From contig CALSFV010000247.1 in NCBI GenBank assembly GCA_943737045.1, forward strand, positions 1 to 64,000: a stretch of DNA of 64,000 nt, written 5' to 3'. This stretch comes from Parapristionchus giblindavisi. Its lineage: Eukaryota; Nematoda; Chromadorea; Rhabditida; Diplogasteridae. Below, piece by piece: positions 13,855-25,547 of the stretch (the first letter of the stretch is position 1; each line of letters starts with the position of its first letter). The notes below the pieces were generated by a model, which saw only the letters and a program-made list of their open reading frames with translations, did not search any database and was not told where the DNA came from. The position numbers and the translations under genes are program-made.

Positions 13855-16150
13855 TTAAAAATATGCAGATCTAGAAAAATGCGCGTGTAATGCTTCACTT
13901 TTCCATGTTTGCTTAAATGAAAATGAAAGAAATCTTTTACAATTTCTTTGAAGCGTTATTATGAGGGTCAAATTTTACAAGACCTCGGTAAAAATAGGAC
14001 GGCAGTGGACAGTTGTATATTTAGGGCGCGATTTTTTTATTTGCACGCATTTTCGGCACTATTTGTTGGTGTTTTAACTGTTTGCACAAGCCGTTCCCTT
14101 TGCACTAATCGAACATTCGGGACACTGTTAAATTCCTATTAGGAAAATGAACATCGACCACACCACCACGAATCACACGACCACAAATTGCTGATTGATT
14201 TTCTCCCTATGATTTTTTTTCATATAAAAAAAACGAGTTTTTCAAAGTACTATCTGAAGTCAACTTGATTTGCTCTTCATTAGGGAGAGATGAATAAAGG
14301 AAACAGAAGATGTGGTAGACGGTTTTTTCTCGATGAGGTTTCATCCATGAGCCGCTTACTATCACATGACAGTTACTTCGTCAGGAGTTAATCTTTGCGG
14401 TTCATCTCTACTAAGATACTTCCAACATGTGGATGGAGATAGACGTTGTCGTTGGATTGAGACTGTAATCCATGATAATGGCCAGCTCACTCACCACGCG
14501 CGTGTTCCTCATCGAGATCTTTACTACTACAGTGCACAAGATATATTGTTTAAATTTTAAAAATGTGTAGGGAAATTATTAGAGTGTATGATAAATTTAT
14601 TAACACTTTTGAGTACAGCGTATTTAGTTAGGATTTTGCAATGGTCCCAAATAAGTACATGACCCGACATGCAAATCAACAAAAAAAATGCAATGTCTTT
14701 CTTTATACTATGGGTCCAATGAACCACATTTATAAACGCAACATCCATTTACCGAAAGAAAGTAATCTAATTATTTATTGTTCTCACGTATTCTTCGATA
14801 GGATTCCACTCAAAACTACATAAAAGGATAGCACCCTGGACAATTTTAGCTGTACTTTGGTTAAGTACCCGCTGTGCTGCCCTGATGTTTCCACATGTAT
14901 TTATTACGTTCAACACGCTCTTCAAATGTACTACGAGACAAGGAATGATTTTATTAACATTTTGTACTTAAAAAGTAAGCTCTTATGGTTTGATGTTAGG
15001 TTTATGTGAATGTTTCCGTTGTGACGCTGCCATTGGATTAACATTTAACCTTATAGGATTATGCTCTCCCCATATTTGATAGGATTAGGCTCGGAAAATT
15101 TTCGTAAAATGTTTTCACACAAAAGTTTGAAATTTTCCAGTATAAAACAAAATCGATTGAAACATCACATCATATTTAAATTCTATTTCTAGATGGATAA
15201 GCCATTCCTACATGTTCTCAGATCTTTCTATAATCTTTCTGTAAAATTACTTTTTTTGGCTTAAGAACATGATTAAAAATTCAGATTATGAGGGTGGAAA
15301 ATATTACTATTTTCGAAAATATCTCATTGGTGATGTTGATCTTGACGAATTGTTGATTTTCATGTGACAGGTTTCATAAGCTATCACTTTAAAAGAAGAG
15401 TAGTGGATGCCAAATACTTGATCAATTTACACCACAAATAACTCTTATTTGGGAAAATTTGTCTTATTTCTGAACAACCAGTATTTAATACAAAAATACC
15501 GAAATTATAATCTTCTAGAATAATGAAATATGCATAATCTTATAAGTTAATTGAGTTGAATGACGTAACTTGTAAGACAGCACATCACATTTTGATGTCA
15601 CATTTGATGATTTGTTTCCGTTTGACTCATAATGTATTATGATTCGGACTAATCTGGTCCAGCCATACATAGTTCACTGTATGAATTTAAAAAATGATGA
15701 ATTTTTTTATATAGAGAGAAATACGTAAATGTAGAAACACATAAATAAGACGTTCCATAAATAATATCCGCTGTATATCATTTTTTCAATATTATGAGAT
15801 AATAAAAATATCAAGGTAGTAATATACACAACACTTGGAAAACATGAACACCGTTCTCGAAAATCGTATCTTCTTCTCTATGCTTATTTCTCACTAAACA
15901 TTTGAACTCAATCAATAGTATCGTTTACTATGATATTTCGAAATTCTCGTTATCTTTCTTTTTTTTTGTTTATCATGCTTGTTTGTTCGTGCAACGGTGG
16001 CCTCATATAATATTCGTATATTTTTTATATAATTGTACGTTGTTCTTTTTCGTTTTGGAATTGCATACTTACCAAATAATAGTCCATATTTCATCATGGC
16101 TTGTATTAAACTTCGCACGATTGAGGGTTCGAATGAATTTTTGAGAAACC

Positions 16151-16713
16151 ATGGCGGTTTCCATGGTTAAGATAGTTTGCATCAATTTGCTGAAACAGGT
16201 AAAAAATAATATTTCCGATGATATTTTGATTTTTCCTAGACGCTGTGCGTTAATTTTGATTCGTACATAACTGAATTCAATTTGTCTTTAGGGAGTTCGT
16301 ACAATGAAAAAAATTCTATTCAATAATGGAGATTCCAATCAAGTGGAGATTGAAAAGGTGTGAATATTAAAATATTAGTTTTATTTTAATTTTTAGGAAA
16401 GATTAAAATACGAAATAGAAATTCATCGTATCGATTCAAATGAGTAAGTTTGGTTTACGTATTATCGTGCAAATCAATATGTTGCAGACGAATAAAAAAG
16501 TTTGAAATGTTATTGACAAAAGAAGCTGAACTCGCCAAGGAGAGGGAGAAAGAGAAAAGAAAAATGAAGAGAGAAATTATCAGAGAAATTATTAGAGAAG
16601 AAATTGAAATTGAGCGAGAAAGAATGGGATTGAGAGAGGATTTGGATAAGATAAGGGACCATCATAGACCCATCACCATCAATGCTTTTTCCTTGTACAC
16701 AAACTCTATATAA
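16151..16713 (+). CDS. Small highly charged coiled-coil protein, unrecognised
   Basis: Four exons (16151-16198, 16292-16357, about 16397-16443, 16488-16713) join with consistent phases into 128 codons plus TAA. The N-terminus is short and mildly hydrophobic (MAVSMVKIVCINLLKQ). The rest is rich in Lys, Glu, Arg and Ile (for example EREKEKRKMKREIIREIIR) and should form a continuous helix or coiled coil. It ends in a short less charged tail. Splice sites are canonical and introns are 40-95 bases. I recognise no family. The N-terminus could be a mitochondrial presequence, but that is only a guess. Confidence 0.6.
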
Positions 16714-17047
16714 CTCATTTGCACCTTCTTTCCCCTTCAAATATAAGTACATATATTGTAGAATTCCACTCATTTATGGCTTCTTTGTTTGAATTATTAT
16801 CATGTGTTTAGTGACACTCATATGTATAATCTTTTGTTTAAAAGTTCACTTCTATTATATTATAAAAACAGTTCAATATTGACAATTTACTGTTCAAGTT
16901 GCTATAAATGTTTTGAAATGATAAGTTGGTGTGATAACCTTTTTCTATCATTTGATTTATTGCTTAACAAAATATCTGTTTCTTTTTCGAGAAGCCATAT
17001 TTAATTTGACAAATATTTATAAAATGGCAAAAAAATACACTATTTAT

Positions 17048-19927
17048 TTATTCTACTTTGATCTTCAAAGAAACTACACATGAAATTAATTTAAATATAA
17101 CAATAACCAAAATCGATAAAGCACTAATTGCAATAAATTTAATATCAAGATTGAACTTTTGCACAGTGCTGATGTCTTTCTCCAGATTCAGCACCTGAAA
17201 TACAGTTTGTATCTTGTTGATAGATCACAACATTTGGTCATCAAATCAATATAATTGTTAGTTCTCCAACCTGATGGGAACCATGTTCTGCGGCAAATTC
17301 AACATGCCATGTCATGACATCTTCTAGAGGTGTTAGAGGTTTCGATAACATTCGAGAAATACGACGAGCTTGATGTAGAAGACTGCAGAAGTACATATGT
17401 ACAGTTTCAAAGTGATATTGTTTGGCCAACTTTCAGTCGCAACTAAATTCGTTTGACCCAAAAATACAAAGAATTTATTTATTTATTTTTTTAAAAAAAT
17501 TTTCCATAATAGATCATGGTTTTCGAAGTGAATCAATCAAAACTAAAGAGAACCTTTCGTCATTGATTAGTCGATGAACAGCCTCGAACAACTTCTTTTC
17601 ATCTCCGAGATCATTCTTGTTCAAAGTTAGTCCCATTCCTGTAAAATCACAAATTTACCGTTCAATCTCTGTAAGTTACGGTATCTAAGAATTGAATATC
17701 TACCAGCATTCTCCATTACAGCAGCATTTCTCGGTTGGTCACTGAATACTGGCATAATAAGCACTGAAATTCATGATCTTATCAAGTTTCAAATGATATT
17801 ACTAACTGGGAACTCCTCTGGTCGCTGATTCATGACAAGAACTTATTCCTCCATGAGAGAAGAATCCAATTACACGTGGATCCGCTGAAATAAATGAGTC
17901 GAAAGATTCATTATCGTCAATATTGGTAAGCAGTATTATGTCCTTTCCAATAAAATCATACCTAGTATGTCACTTTGTGGAATCCATTTTGATAAAACGA
18001 CATTATCGACTTTAGACACGCGATTCGACGCAAAATCATCGTTAATCTAAAATGCAAATTGTTTTATACATGATAACGGATGCATTCAACTCATTTCTAC
18101 CTTCTCATACTTCCAGATGAATGTGACATCAGGGAATACAGCAAATGTCTGAAAAAAGGAACTTTAGGACTAAGTAATCGATCGAAAAATTCGTGTTTAT
18201 GCACCTGCAGCATTGCTTCTTTATGGTGTAATTTCAAAGTGTGAGATGGAACTATTGATCCAAACGAGACGAGTACAGTATGATTTCTTCGTGAGAGAAC
18301 TTCGAGCCAATACTGTAAATCGATTATTGTAACACTACAGTATACTGTAGATAGAAAGATATACCGTACATCATCAAGAGGTTTCGGTTGATCTACACCC
18401 AATCCTCCTAAATGGACAATCTTACGTAGAGTTGGACGAGCAAAGTCGAAGAGTGGATTTGTGTTAGTGAAGATGAATGAAGAATTAACGACCAATTCCT
18501 CAAATATTCTACTTTAAATAAGCCACTATTTTGTATATATTATACTACACATATCTATGGACCATTTATGTATTTCATAGAACACAACCGTTGCCGAACT
18601 ATTCAACAATATGTAATAAACTAAACCAAAGTGAAGAACTTTCTCGAGCATGTGAATCAGATAATCAATCAAATTGGAATGGATTACCTGCATATCTGGA
18701 AAAGTTTCTCCAAACTTCTCTTTGAAAGCCTTATTCAGTATGCACAATACGGTTCGACATAATGGATCGGGCAATTGTGTAATATGAGCGTTCATGAAAC
18801 GGTCATACATAGAAGAAATATCAATCGATGGGCATGATTCACCTCAAAACAAATTTGTTGTAGATAACCAATTGATTCATAAAGTTGTAGAAAATTCTCA
18901 CATGGGACATTAATTGGTCGAGATATTCCAATCCATTCTGCTACAGTATCAAAGATTGATTGAGTAAAAAGAACGATCAGTGATTTGGCCGATATGACTC
19001 GAGATAGGCCTAGAAGGAACTCGATCATTCTTTTTTTTTTAATTTGTCCTAGAACATGAAGAACGGGACTAATAGATATGTATATTACCAACTCCACAAA
19101 AATCCAATGGTTCAGCTATAACAACATCAAAGTGTTCGTCTTTGAGTCTATTCAATAACTCATCATCCTTTATCAATAAACCACAAGTTAGAGCGAAGAA
19201 ATTAGTCAGAAGAGGTTGAACCTGAAGAAAAAAAATCAGTTAGATAATTAATTAGTTTACAGAGTGTTCAGAAGCCACCTGATATTCCCCAATCAAACTT
19301 CCGATCGATATTGAAAGCATATCGAATTCGGCATTGTCTACGTCTTCTCTGTAACTTTTATGTATTATAATAATAATAATAATAATAACAATAATAATAA
19401 TAATAATGATAGTAATAATAATAATGATAATAATAGGTCGTCCACAGACAAAAGACATCGTCAGAAATATGACAGGATAAAACAGTGGAGAGTTAATAAG
19501 TAAGAAAAAACACTTTTATGGTATTATTTCCTATTTACATGTTGTTGAACGGGTTTCCTTTGAATGTAATTGAGCATGAAAGAGAACTGACACAGTTTTC
19601 TTTGACACAGGATGTCCAGGAAAGTGAATGATTTTTGATTTCGTTGTTCCATCGCTTATTTTATCGTTGATAATAGGTATTAATGAAGTCTTAAACGAAG
19701 ATATCATGAACAGATGATAGAACATTGAATTCCTTACCACATTATGTCCTTTATCCACAAGAATATCCGCGATTCTTCCGAAATAAGTGCTATGTGAATG
19801 TGCGATTCGAGGATTGTATACAAGAATCTTATTTTTTTTAAATACGTTAACAATACAAATAAAATATTATTACCTTATATGAAGAAACGATTTGAAACAG
19901 AGCTATCAGCAATAACAATTTATACAT
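17048..19927 (-). CDS. UDP-glycosyltransferase (UGT, GT1 family)
   Basis: Transfers a sugar from a UDP-sugar to small lipophilic acceptors in detoxification, with the catalytic domains in the ER lumen. The protein starts with a signal peptide (MYKLLLLIALFQIVSS) followed by the family's YKILVYNPRIAHSHS opening. The C-terminal half has HTVLVSFGSI, FPDVTFIWKYEK, KWIPQSDIL and the donor-binding signature FFSHGGISSCHESATRGVP, then MPVFSDQPRNA. The last exon encodes a hydrophobic anchor (ISALSILVIVIF) and a short basic tail. Around twelve to fourteen small exons with introns mostly 45-60 bases; one intron holds an AAT microsatellite. One junction is odd: near 18843-18868 the frame shifts by one base unless 26 bases flanked by GT and AG are removed. 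That would be an extremely short intron, a sequencing error or a mutation. Otherwise intact. Confidence 0.9.
19368..19436. repeat. (AAT)n microsatellite in a UGT intron
   Basis: Imperfect ATA/AAT trinucleotide repeat lying between two UGT exons. The minus-strand translation into poly-Ile is an artefact. Confidence 0.9.
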
Positions 19928-20084
19928 TGATGTAAAGAAATGAAAAGAACTAGAGTATAGACGAATAGTTGAGGCAAATAGATAATGGACAAAATCCAAT
20001 GAACTTGTTTTTATTCAACTTGAAGAGCAACAATCGAAGAGACTACAAGGTAGACGCAAAATGAGATACGATATGATATGAAAT

Positions 20085-21113
20085 ATGGATCAACTAGTTT
20101 TGTTCTTCTTGATTAATTTTCCTGTTTTGTTCCATTTGTGCATCATTTGCTCTTTTTGTCTGCTATTTCGTACTCTGATAAATGCGATAACATTTTACAC
20201 TATCACAAACAGAAAGAATCAACGAGAATCTTATATTTCATTATCTCATATTTTTATGTTGGCAATCTGCTCCATCATTATTTGCCTGCAATTTGATCTT
20301 TTATGTATTATTATTCATTTACAGTCCCGCACGATCGCCCTCCCTAAAGGCGGGCCGCCGCGACATGATTCATGTCGCCTCATGTCGCATCTTTCTAAAA
20401 GATTTTTAAAACATTTCATTAGTTGTGATCATTGCATCATCAGATTATATTAAGATCACCGTTGAAACGAATAAAATTGGTTACCTCTGGACAAAGTTAT
20501 TGAGGATCATGGATGACGGGGGTGCTACCGTAATCCCTTTAAATTTGAATTTCCCGCACTTTTCATTGACCCTGCGAAATCGATTTTCTAACGAATATGT
20601 TTTAGAACAGTTTTTTTCTCATATTGAAAGTATTTTATTTGGAAGTATTGTAATTATTTCACAAAATACATGAGAAAATACAAAAGAAAATCCGCCAAAA
20701 GCGTTCTAAAACACGTTCGTGAGAAAATCGATTTCGCAGGGTCAATGAAAAGTGCGGGAAATTCAAATTTGAAGGGATTACGGTAGCACCCCCGTCATCC
20801 ATGATCCTCAATAACTTTGTCCAGAGTTAACCAATTTTATTCGTTTCAACGGTGATCTTAATATAATTTGATGATGCAATGATCACAACTAATGAAATGT
20901 TTTGAAAATCTTTTAGAAAGATGCGGCATGAGGCGACATGAATCATGTCGCGGCGGCCCGCCTTTAGGGAGGGCAATCGTGCGGGACTGTACATGTATTT
21001 ATTTATGTTTTAATACGGCCATTTCCTTGATAATCTCACGATTTCAGTTTCACATTTGCTTACTAATGATAACTGCAGAAATATATGTGTGTAGTTCTGT
21101 TATAAATATATGA
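20085..21113 (+). pseudogene. Multi-TM reading frame split by a MITE
   Basis: From 20085 a frame begins MDQLVLFFLINFPVLFHLC and runs through two long hydrophobic segments, separated by a basic loop, until a 668-base TIR element begins at 20322. After the element, 20992-21113 again encodes hydrophobic sequence (ending EIYVCSSVINI and a stop), but in a frame one base off from what removal of the element would give. This resembles part of a nematode serpentine receptor-like gene, broken by insertion and possibly another change. It could also be chance AT-rich hydrophobic sequence. Confidence 0.35.
20322..20989. mobile_element. TA-flanked foldback MITE, Tc1/mariner type
   Basis: The ends CAGTCCCGCACGAT and its inverse are flanked by TA at 20320-20321 and 20990-20991, the target signature of Tc1/mariner. 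Arms of about 290 bases are nearly identical inverted copies around a loop of roughly 90 bases (20613-20704). There is no transposase. The reading frames inside are translations of the arms. Confidence 0.92.
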
Positions 21114-21166
21114 GAAATGAAACTAGTTCATTCATTATACAACAAATATAATATAGTCATTCCATT

Positions 21167-21950
21167 TTATCTATATGGTGGAGGTGCACCACTTATTGGA
21201 AGGTAACCTTGAGTTACTATAGGCACAATATAAGGTGGCGGATGAGGAATGAATGTGGGAATCGATGGTCGAATAACGATATTAGAACGACGAATATTGG
21301 CCATTCTTATTCCAGTAATGAATCTACATAGGAGCATAAAAATAATAATCGAGAAGAAGGTAAAAAATAAGAATATGTAGACTTTAATTGAAAGTGGAAC
21401 GTTCTGATTGATCTTAAATCTGTAAATAAATAAAAAATCAGAAACATTGACTATTCCAAACTGCGCTCATTAATCAACAAAGTAATGATGAAACTATCAT
21501 TTCATACAAATGGTCAAACGACAAACCTTTCCTTAGAAGATAAACCAAATTGGTCGGATGATCTGAGAAACACAGGACTATCCATTTGAGATTTACTTAA
21601 ATTAGCAATATTTCGCAAAAGAGAATGGAAGAGTTGAAGTGAAAACAGAATTGTTATGATCAGAAAGGAAGAATAGAAGAGATAGTAAATAGATCAATGA
21701 GGTAACAAACTAAGTCACAATGAATACATTGCATCAATTTGAATAAATCAATATTATCTAGGAGGGCTATACTTACCGATCGATATTTCAATTCCACTGT
21801 ATCTGAACTTCTACGATGCATTATGGACGTATTGAATTGTTTTGATGTTGAAGTATTATTAATCATTAGTGTCATTTCATGGCAACAAGTGTAAACACTT
21901 GAAGTGATAGATATTGATTGGTTATTCTTTTGTAGGATATATTTATTCAT
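21167..21950 (-). CDS. Putative single-pass membrane protein with PPxY tail
   Basis: The 3' part is clear. An exon pair gives SDQFGLSSKER, then FKINQNVPLSIKV, a strong transmembrane segment (YIFLFFTFFSIIIFMLL) and a proline-rich cytoplasmic tail with HPPPY and a terminal APPPYR, then TAA at 21167-21169. PPxY motifs bind WW domains, for example of Nedd4-type ligases. A probable first exon at 21779-21950 encodes a short region with paired Cys (YTCCHEM), but its junction to the next exon is not resolved in phase. The layout of cysteines, membrane helix and PPxY tail recalls Shisa/WBP1-like adaptors; this is architecture only, not homology. Confidence 0.5.
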
Positions 21951-21998
21951 TTATCTTCATTTTATCCATTTTCACAAGTGAAATAATTATGTAACAGT

Positions 21999-22260
21999 TT
22001 ATTTTGTAATGCAAAGAGACAAGGATGGGTGACTTCGAGAATCTTCTCCTTGAATTGAAGTGTGCGGTAGTCCGATATCATAGTACAGTACTGAATATGG
22101 ATGAAGAAGAATTGGAAGAGGTCTGAAAGGCGATTGAATTTTCTTACGAGAATAATGTGGAAAAAACAATTAATTTGATCCAAATCGAATACCTTGTATT
22201 CAGTGACGATACAGAAGTCTTTTTCGATGAAATAACCATTCCACTATTCGTATTTCCCAT
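21999..22260 (-). CDS. Small protein with N-myristoylation-type start
   Basis: The first exon begins MGNTNSGMVISSKKTS, which fits the N-myristoylation pattern (Gly at position 2, Ser at position 6, followed by basic residues). A phase-2 intron of about 72 bases, starting GTATTC and ending TTTCAG, joins it to an exon reading PLPILLHPYSVLYYD to a TAA at 21999-22001, for about 63 residues. Unrecognised. It could be a separate gene or the 5' end of the PPxY membrane protein downstream on the same strand. Confidence 0.35.
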
Positions 22261-22888
22261 CTGAAAAAATAACTTTTGTATTTTATAAATTAAAGGTATT
22301 AAATAATACTAAGAAACGTAGGTATATGTATAGAATCTGGAATGGAACAGAAGAGGGAATCGATGTGTGTGCTGATCTGTCTATCACAACAAAATAGTCA
22401 ATGAATATTAGTCATTGAGACAACGTTCGGAGAGTATGATATTACTGGCTCATATGACTGCAAAGTGAGTAAAGAGGAACTTATATGTATGTACAAATAT
22501 CATAGAAGAGATATGAAGAATATCGCATTAACAAACAAGCAATGGCGCATGATTATCGATCTTGTTATGGAACTTCATACGTCTGAATATTAGCAAATTA
22601 TTGGCTTGATTCCAATATCAAGATACTAATATTTGACCATGTTTATTCCACAAACAAAGATCAAACACTCGATCAGTTACACATTATCACTTCCATTGTA
22701 ATTATAATATCCTTTTAGATGCTGTCTGCTTTCAGATTGATTTATTATTAGTTATATATTTACATAACAAATGGATCAAAGACTATTTTGCTTGCTCGTT
22801 GTTTTTGTGTTTAATGATTCATCAGAATTAGTAATAATAATGGCACATTCATAGATTCAATATTGATACGAAGTTTTTTTTACAAAAT
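22261..22888. other. Intergenic, nothing recognised
   Basis: AT-rich sequence upstream of the small minus-strand genes. No convincing coding, RNA or repeat structure seen. Confidence 0.5.
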
Positions 22889-23089
22889 TTATTTCGAATA
22901 TATTTGTCTGCCACAACGTGTACAAATCAACTTAGACGTATGCCCCCTCAAGTCAGTATGTGATTGAATAGCCCAGCCGTAGCCCACAAGTTCAGCCTTG
23001 TTTAATGTTGCTGTGTGCGGTCTTGAGTCATCATGGTAAAAAATGGATCTCAGCTTTTGCCCACGGGTGTATTCGAGATGTGCGTTCAA
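22889..23089 (-). pseudogene. Mariner transposase fragment
   Basis: The minus-strand frame contains FYHDDSRPHTATLNKAEL followed by GYGWAIQSH. This matches the conserved mariner block around the second catalytic aspartate (HDNARPHTA, then GW and an HP motif). Only some 65 residues remain, without the rest of the DDD catalytic domain. It is a dead remnant adjoining a foldback element. Confidence 0.65.
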
Positions 23090-23111
23090 CTGTCTAAGCT
23101 GAGTAACTTAT

Positions 23112-24567
23112 CAGGCATCTTTTCTAAGAATAGACCAAAATCGACTGATTTACAACACACTTTTGAGTTGACCCCCTCTTTTCTCCACCGTTTTCGATGC
23201 CACTTGGGTAGGAGATCCCAGATCCAGAGTAGTAAGGATGGTAGATCAAATGTCTCTCCAGGAGCTCACGTCAAAGTTCGTCGTTGAGGCTCCTTCCGAT
23301 GCGATTTTCACGGCTCACAGTAGAGCTAAAAAAAAGTTTCCAACAGATGAAATGTGTATTTTCTCGAGTACTTTCAGAAAAAAATGTGAAAATGCAACTT
23401 TTTAATTTTTCGTTCCCTAAGGAATTGATCGCTTTCCATAGTCCCGGGAAAGATTTTTGTAAACGCTCAATCGATAGAACTCGTTCACAGCTTCCATTTA
23501 AGCTCTTGAGAGACGATTTTCATGGGGATTTGGCTGAATTACGTCCAAAAAACTGCATTTAAATGCTGGTAGATCACTAATAGTCGCTTTGATCTACTTG
23601 CCATTGTCGGCTCCTTGACAGGATTTCATGTAATATAAGTTAGAATTTGTTGATGATCAATCTGACGTCGAGTCGCTCACCCAAGGTCGCTCTGCTCTCG
23701 CTGCAGCCAAACCAGCGAAAGGAGTATTTTCCGATGGTTCCTGATACAGATTGACCGATGAATACTGTAGATATGAGAGAATGTTCCAGTTCGGACCAGT
23801 GAATGAGCATCCAAGATGGCTTCGTCGAATGGGCTAGATTCAGTCCAACGAAAACTCGCTCTGGAATTCTTCGAGAAGCATCGATCACTTGGCGAGAGAG
23901 CCAAATTAATATAACTTGAATATATCTTCAGTATTCATCGGTCAATCAATACCAGGCATCATCAGAAGGGGCTCCTTTTGCTAGTTTGGCTGCAGCGAGA
24001 CCAAAATGAACATGAGCGAGCGACTCGACGTCGAAATGATCATCAGCCCATTCTCCCGTATGTTACAGGACAAGGAGCCGACAATGGCAAGTAGATCAAA
24101 GCGACTATTAGTGATCTACCAACATTTAAATGCAGTTTTTTGGACGTAATTCAGCCAAATCCAAATGAAAATCGTCTCTCAAGAGCTTAAATGGAAGCTG
24201 TGAACGAGTTCTATCGATTGAGCGTTTGCAAAAATCTTTCCCGGGACTATGGAACGCGATCAATTCCTTAGGGAACGAAAAATTAAAAAGTTGCATTTTC
24301 ACATTTTTTTCTGAAAGTACTCGAGAAAATACACATTTCATCTGTTGGAAACTTTTTCATAGCTCTACTGTGAGCCGCGAAAATCGCATCGGAAGGAGCC
24401 TCAACGACGAACTTTGACGTGAGCTCCTGGAGAGACATTTGATCTACCATCCTTACTACTCTGGATCTGGGATCTCCTACCCAAGTGGCATCGAAAACGG
24501 TGGAGAAAAGAGGGGGTCAACTCAACAGTGTGTAATAGAATCGGTCAATTCTTAGGAAAGATGCTTG
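23112..24567. mobile_element. 1.45-kb foldback element with TTAT flanks
   Basis: Arms of about 500 bases (23112-23623 and 24057-24567) are inverted copies with a few per cent difference, starting CA(G/A)GCATCTTT(T/C)CTAAG. Inside these, a second more diverged inverted pair lies around 23650-23725 and 23970-24045. TTAT occurs on both sides (23108-23111 and 24568-24571) and may be the target duplication. No transposase is encoded. Confidence 0.85.
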
Positions 24568-24654
24568 TTATACATGTGCGGTTATAGTCTTGTGGTGGCA
24601 GATCCCGATACTCAAATCCCCCTCTGTCTCTTGTAAGTAAATTAACTTTCAAAA

Positions 24655-25189
24655 TGTATTTCCTGTTGATAATTGATTTGATACAACTAATGAGTGTACG
24701 ATTTATTGAATTTATTCGGTTAAATTACGTTTTTGGTAAGAATTTAATTATTAAATGAAAAAATGAGATGAAATTAAAATACTGTTGTGTTGTGTATTGA
24801 TTCACAGATAATCCTATTTTTGGCGTCTTCCTTTGGAACAATTATATGTGATACTACAGTATTCGCTTCGTCAATATTCATGAATAATATTCTTTAAATA
24901 CCTATATCCTATCTTTTCCTCGTAATATTCAGATTTTAGTCATGAAAAACGATGAGGTTGCTAAAACTTTATTAGAGCAGACTTCACGAGTAAAGGTAGT
25001 TTTTTTTTTACTTTTTAATAATATTAATATAATAATATAATAAATGTGATTAAAAGGTAAAGTTCTTCTTCTTATAATATAATAACTGGAAATATAATTC
25101 GGTACTGTATTTGCATATTTGATTTTGTTTTATTTATGGATATTTCTCAATATGCTTTTTAGAGAGGCATAGATCAACTCGCATCATTG
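24655..25189 (+). CDS. Possible small secreted peptide gene
   Basis: Three or four short segments with plausible splice sites: MYFLLIIDLIQLM near 24655, then IILFLASSFGTIICDTT after an acceptor near 24806, then ILVMKNDEVAKTLLEQTSR, and VKRGIDQLASLIIT with a TAA at 25187-25189. Together they would give a hydrophobic leader, a short acidic spacer and a KR site before a small C-terminal peptide. Phase between the first two segments is not settled and there is no family match. It may be chance. Confidence 0.2.
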
Positions 25190-25547
25190 ATCATAACATA
25201 AGTTGGCAAGGTAGGAAAACATTTTTTCTTGAATATCACGCCTGTCACGAGAGAATCGAGCTAAAAATGAAAATAATGGGAAAAAGCGAAAATGGTGAAA
25301 TGAGTTAGGACCATTTTTGGACATCTCTAGGCTTGCCCTACCAGCCCCCAAAGTCTCATTATGCAATTTTCCTTGTGGGGCGCAATACACCGGTTCGGTA
25401 AGGTGAAGTCCCCACTTTGAACACGAATTTCTCGCTTCTGGTGAGTTTTAGCGAAAAAGTGTCACAAGAGTCACCCCGGCTCTTTTTTCGAGCTCTATCG
25501 ATCTCAACAAACCAGAGGTCATGAAAATGACTCTGAACAGTGCTACA

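Larger units (their letters stand above)
12712..16150. other. Intergenic region without supported genes
   Basis: This holds an ATT microsatellite (13320-13415) and a TTAA-flanked repeat with tRNA-like boxes (13519-13854), with AT-rich DNA between. A 64-residue frame at 14366-14560 looks slightly coding-like but has no recognisable domain and no linked exons, so I do not call it. Confidence 0.55.

Noticed and set aside
14366..14560. 64-residue frame with GDRRCRWIETVIHDNG
   Set aside because: Slightly coding-like composition, but no family, no splice partners and no start context.
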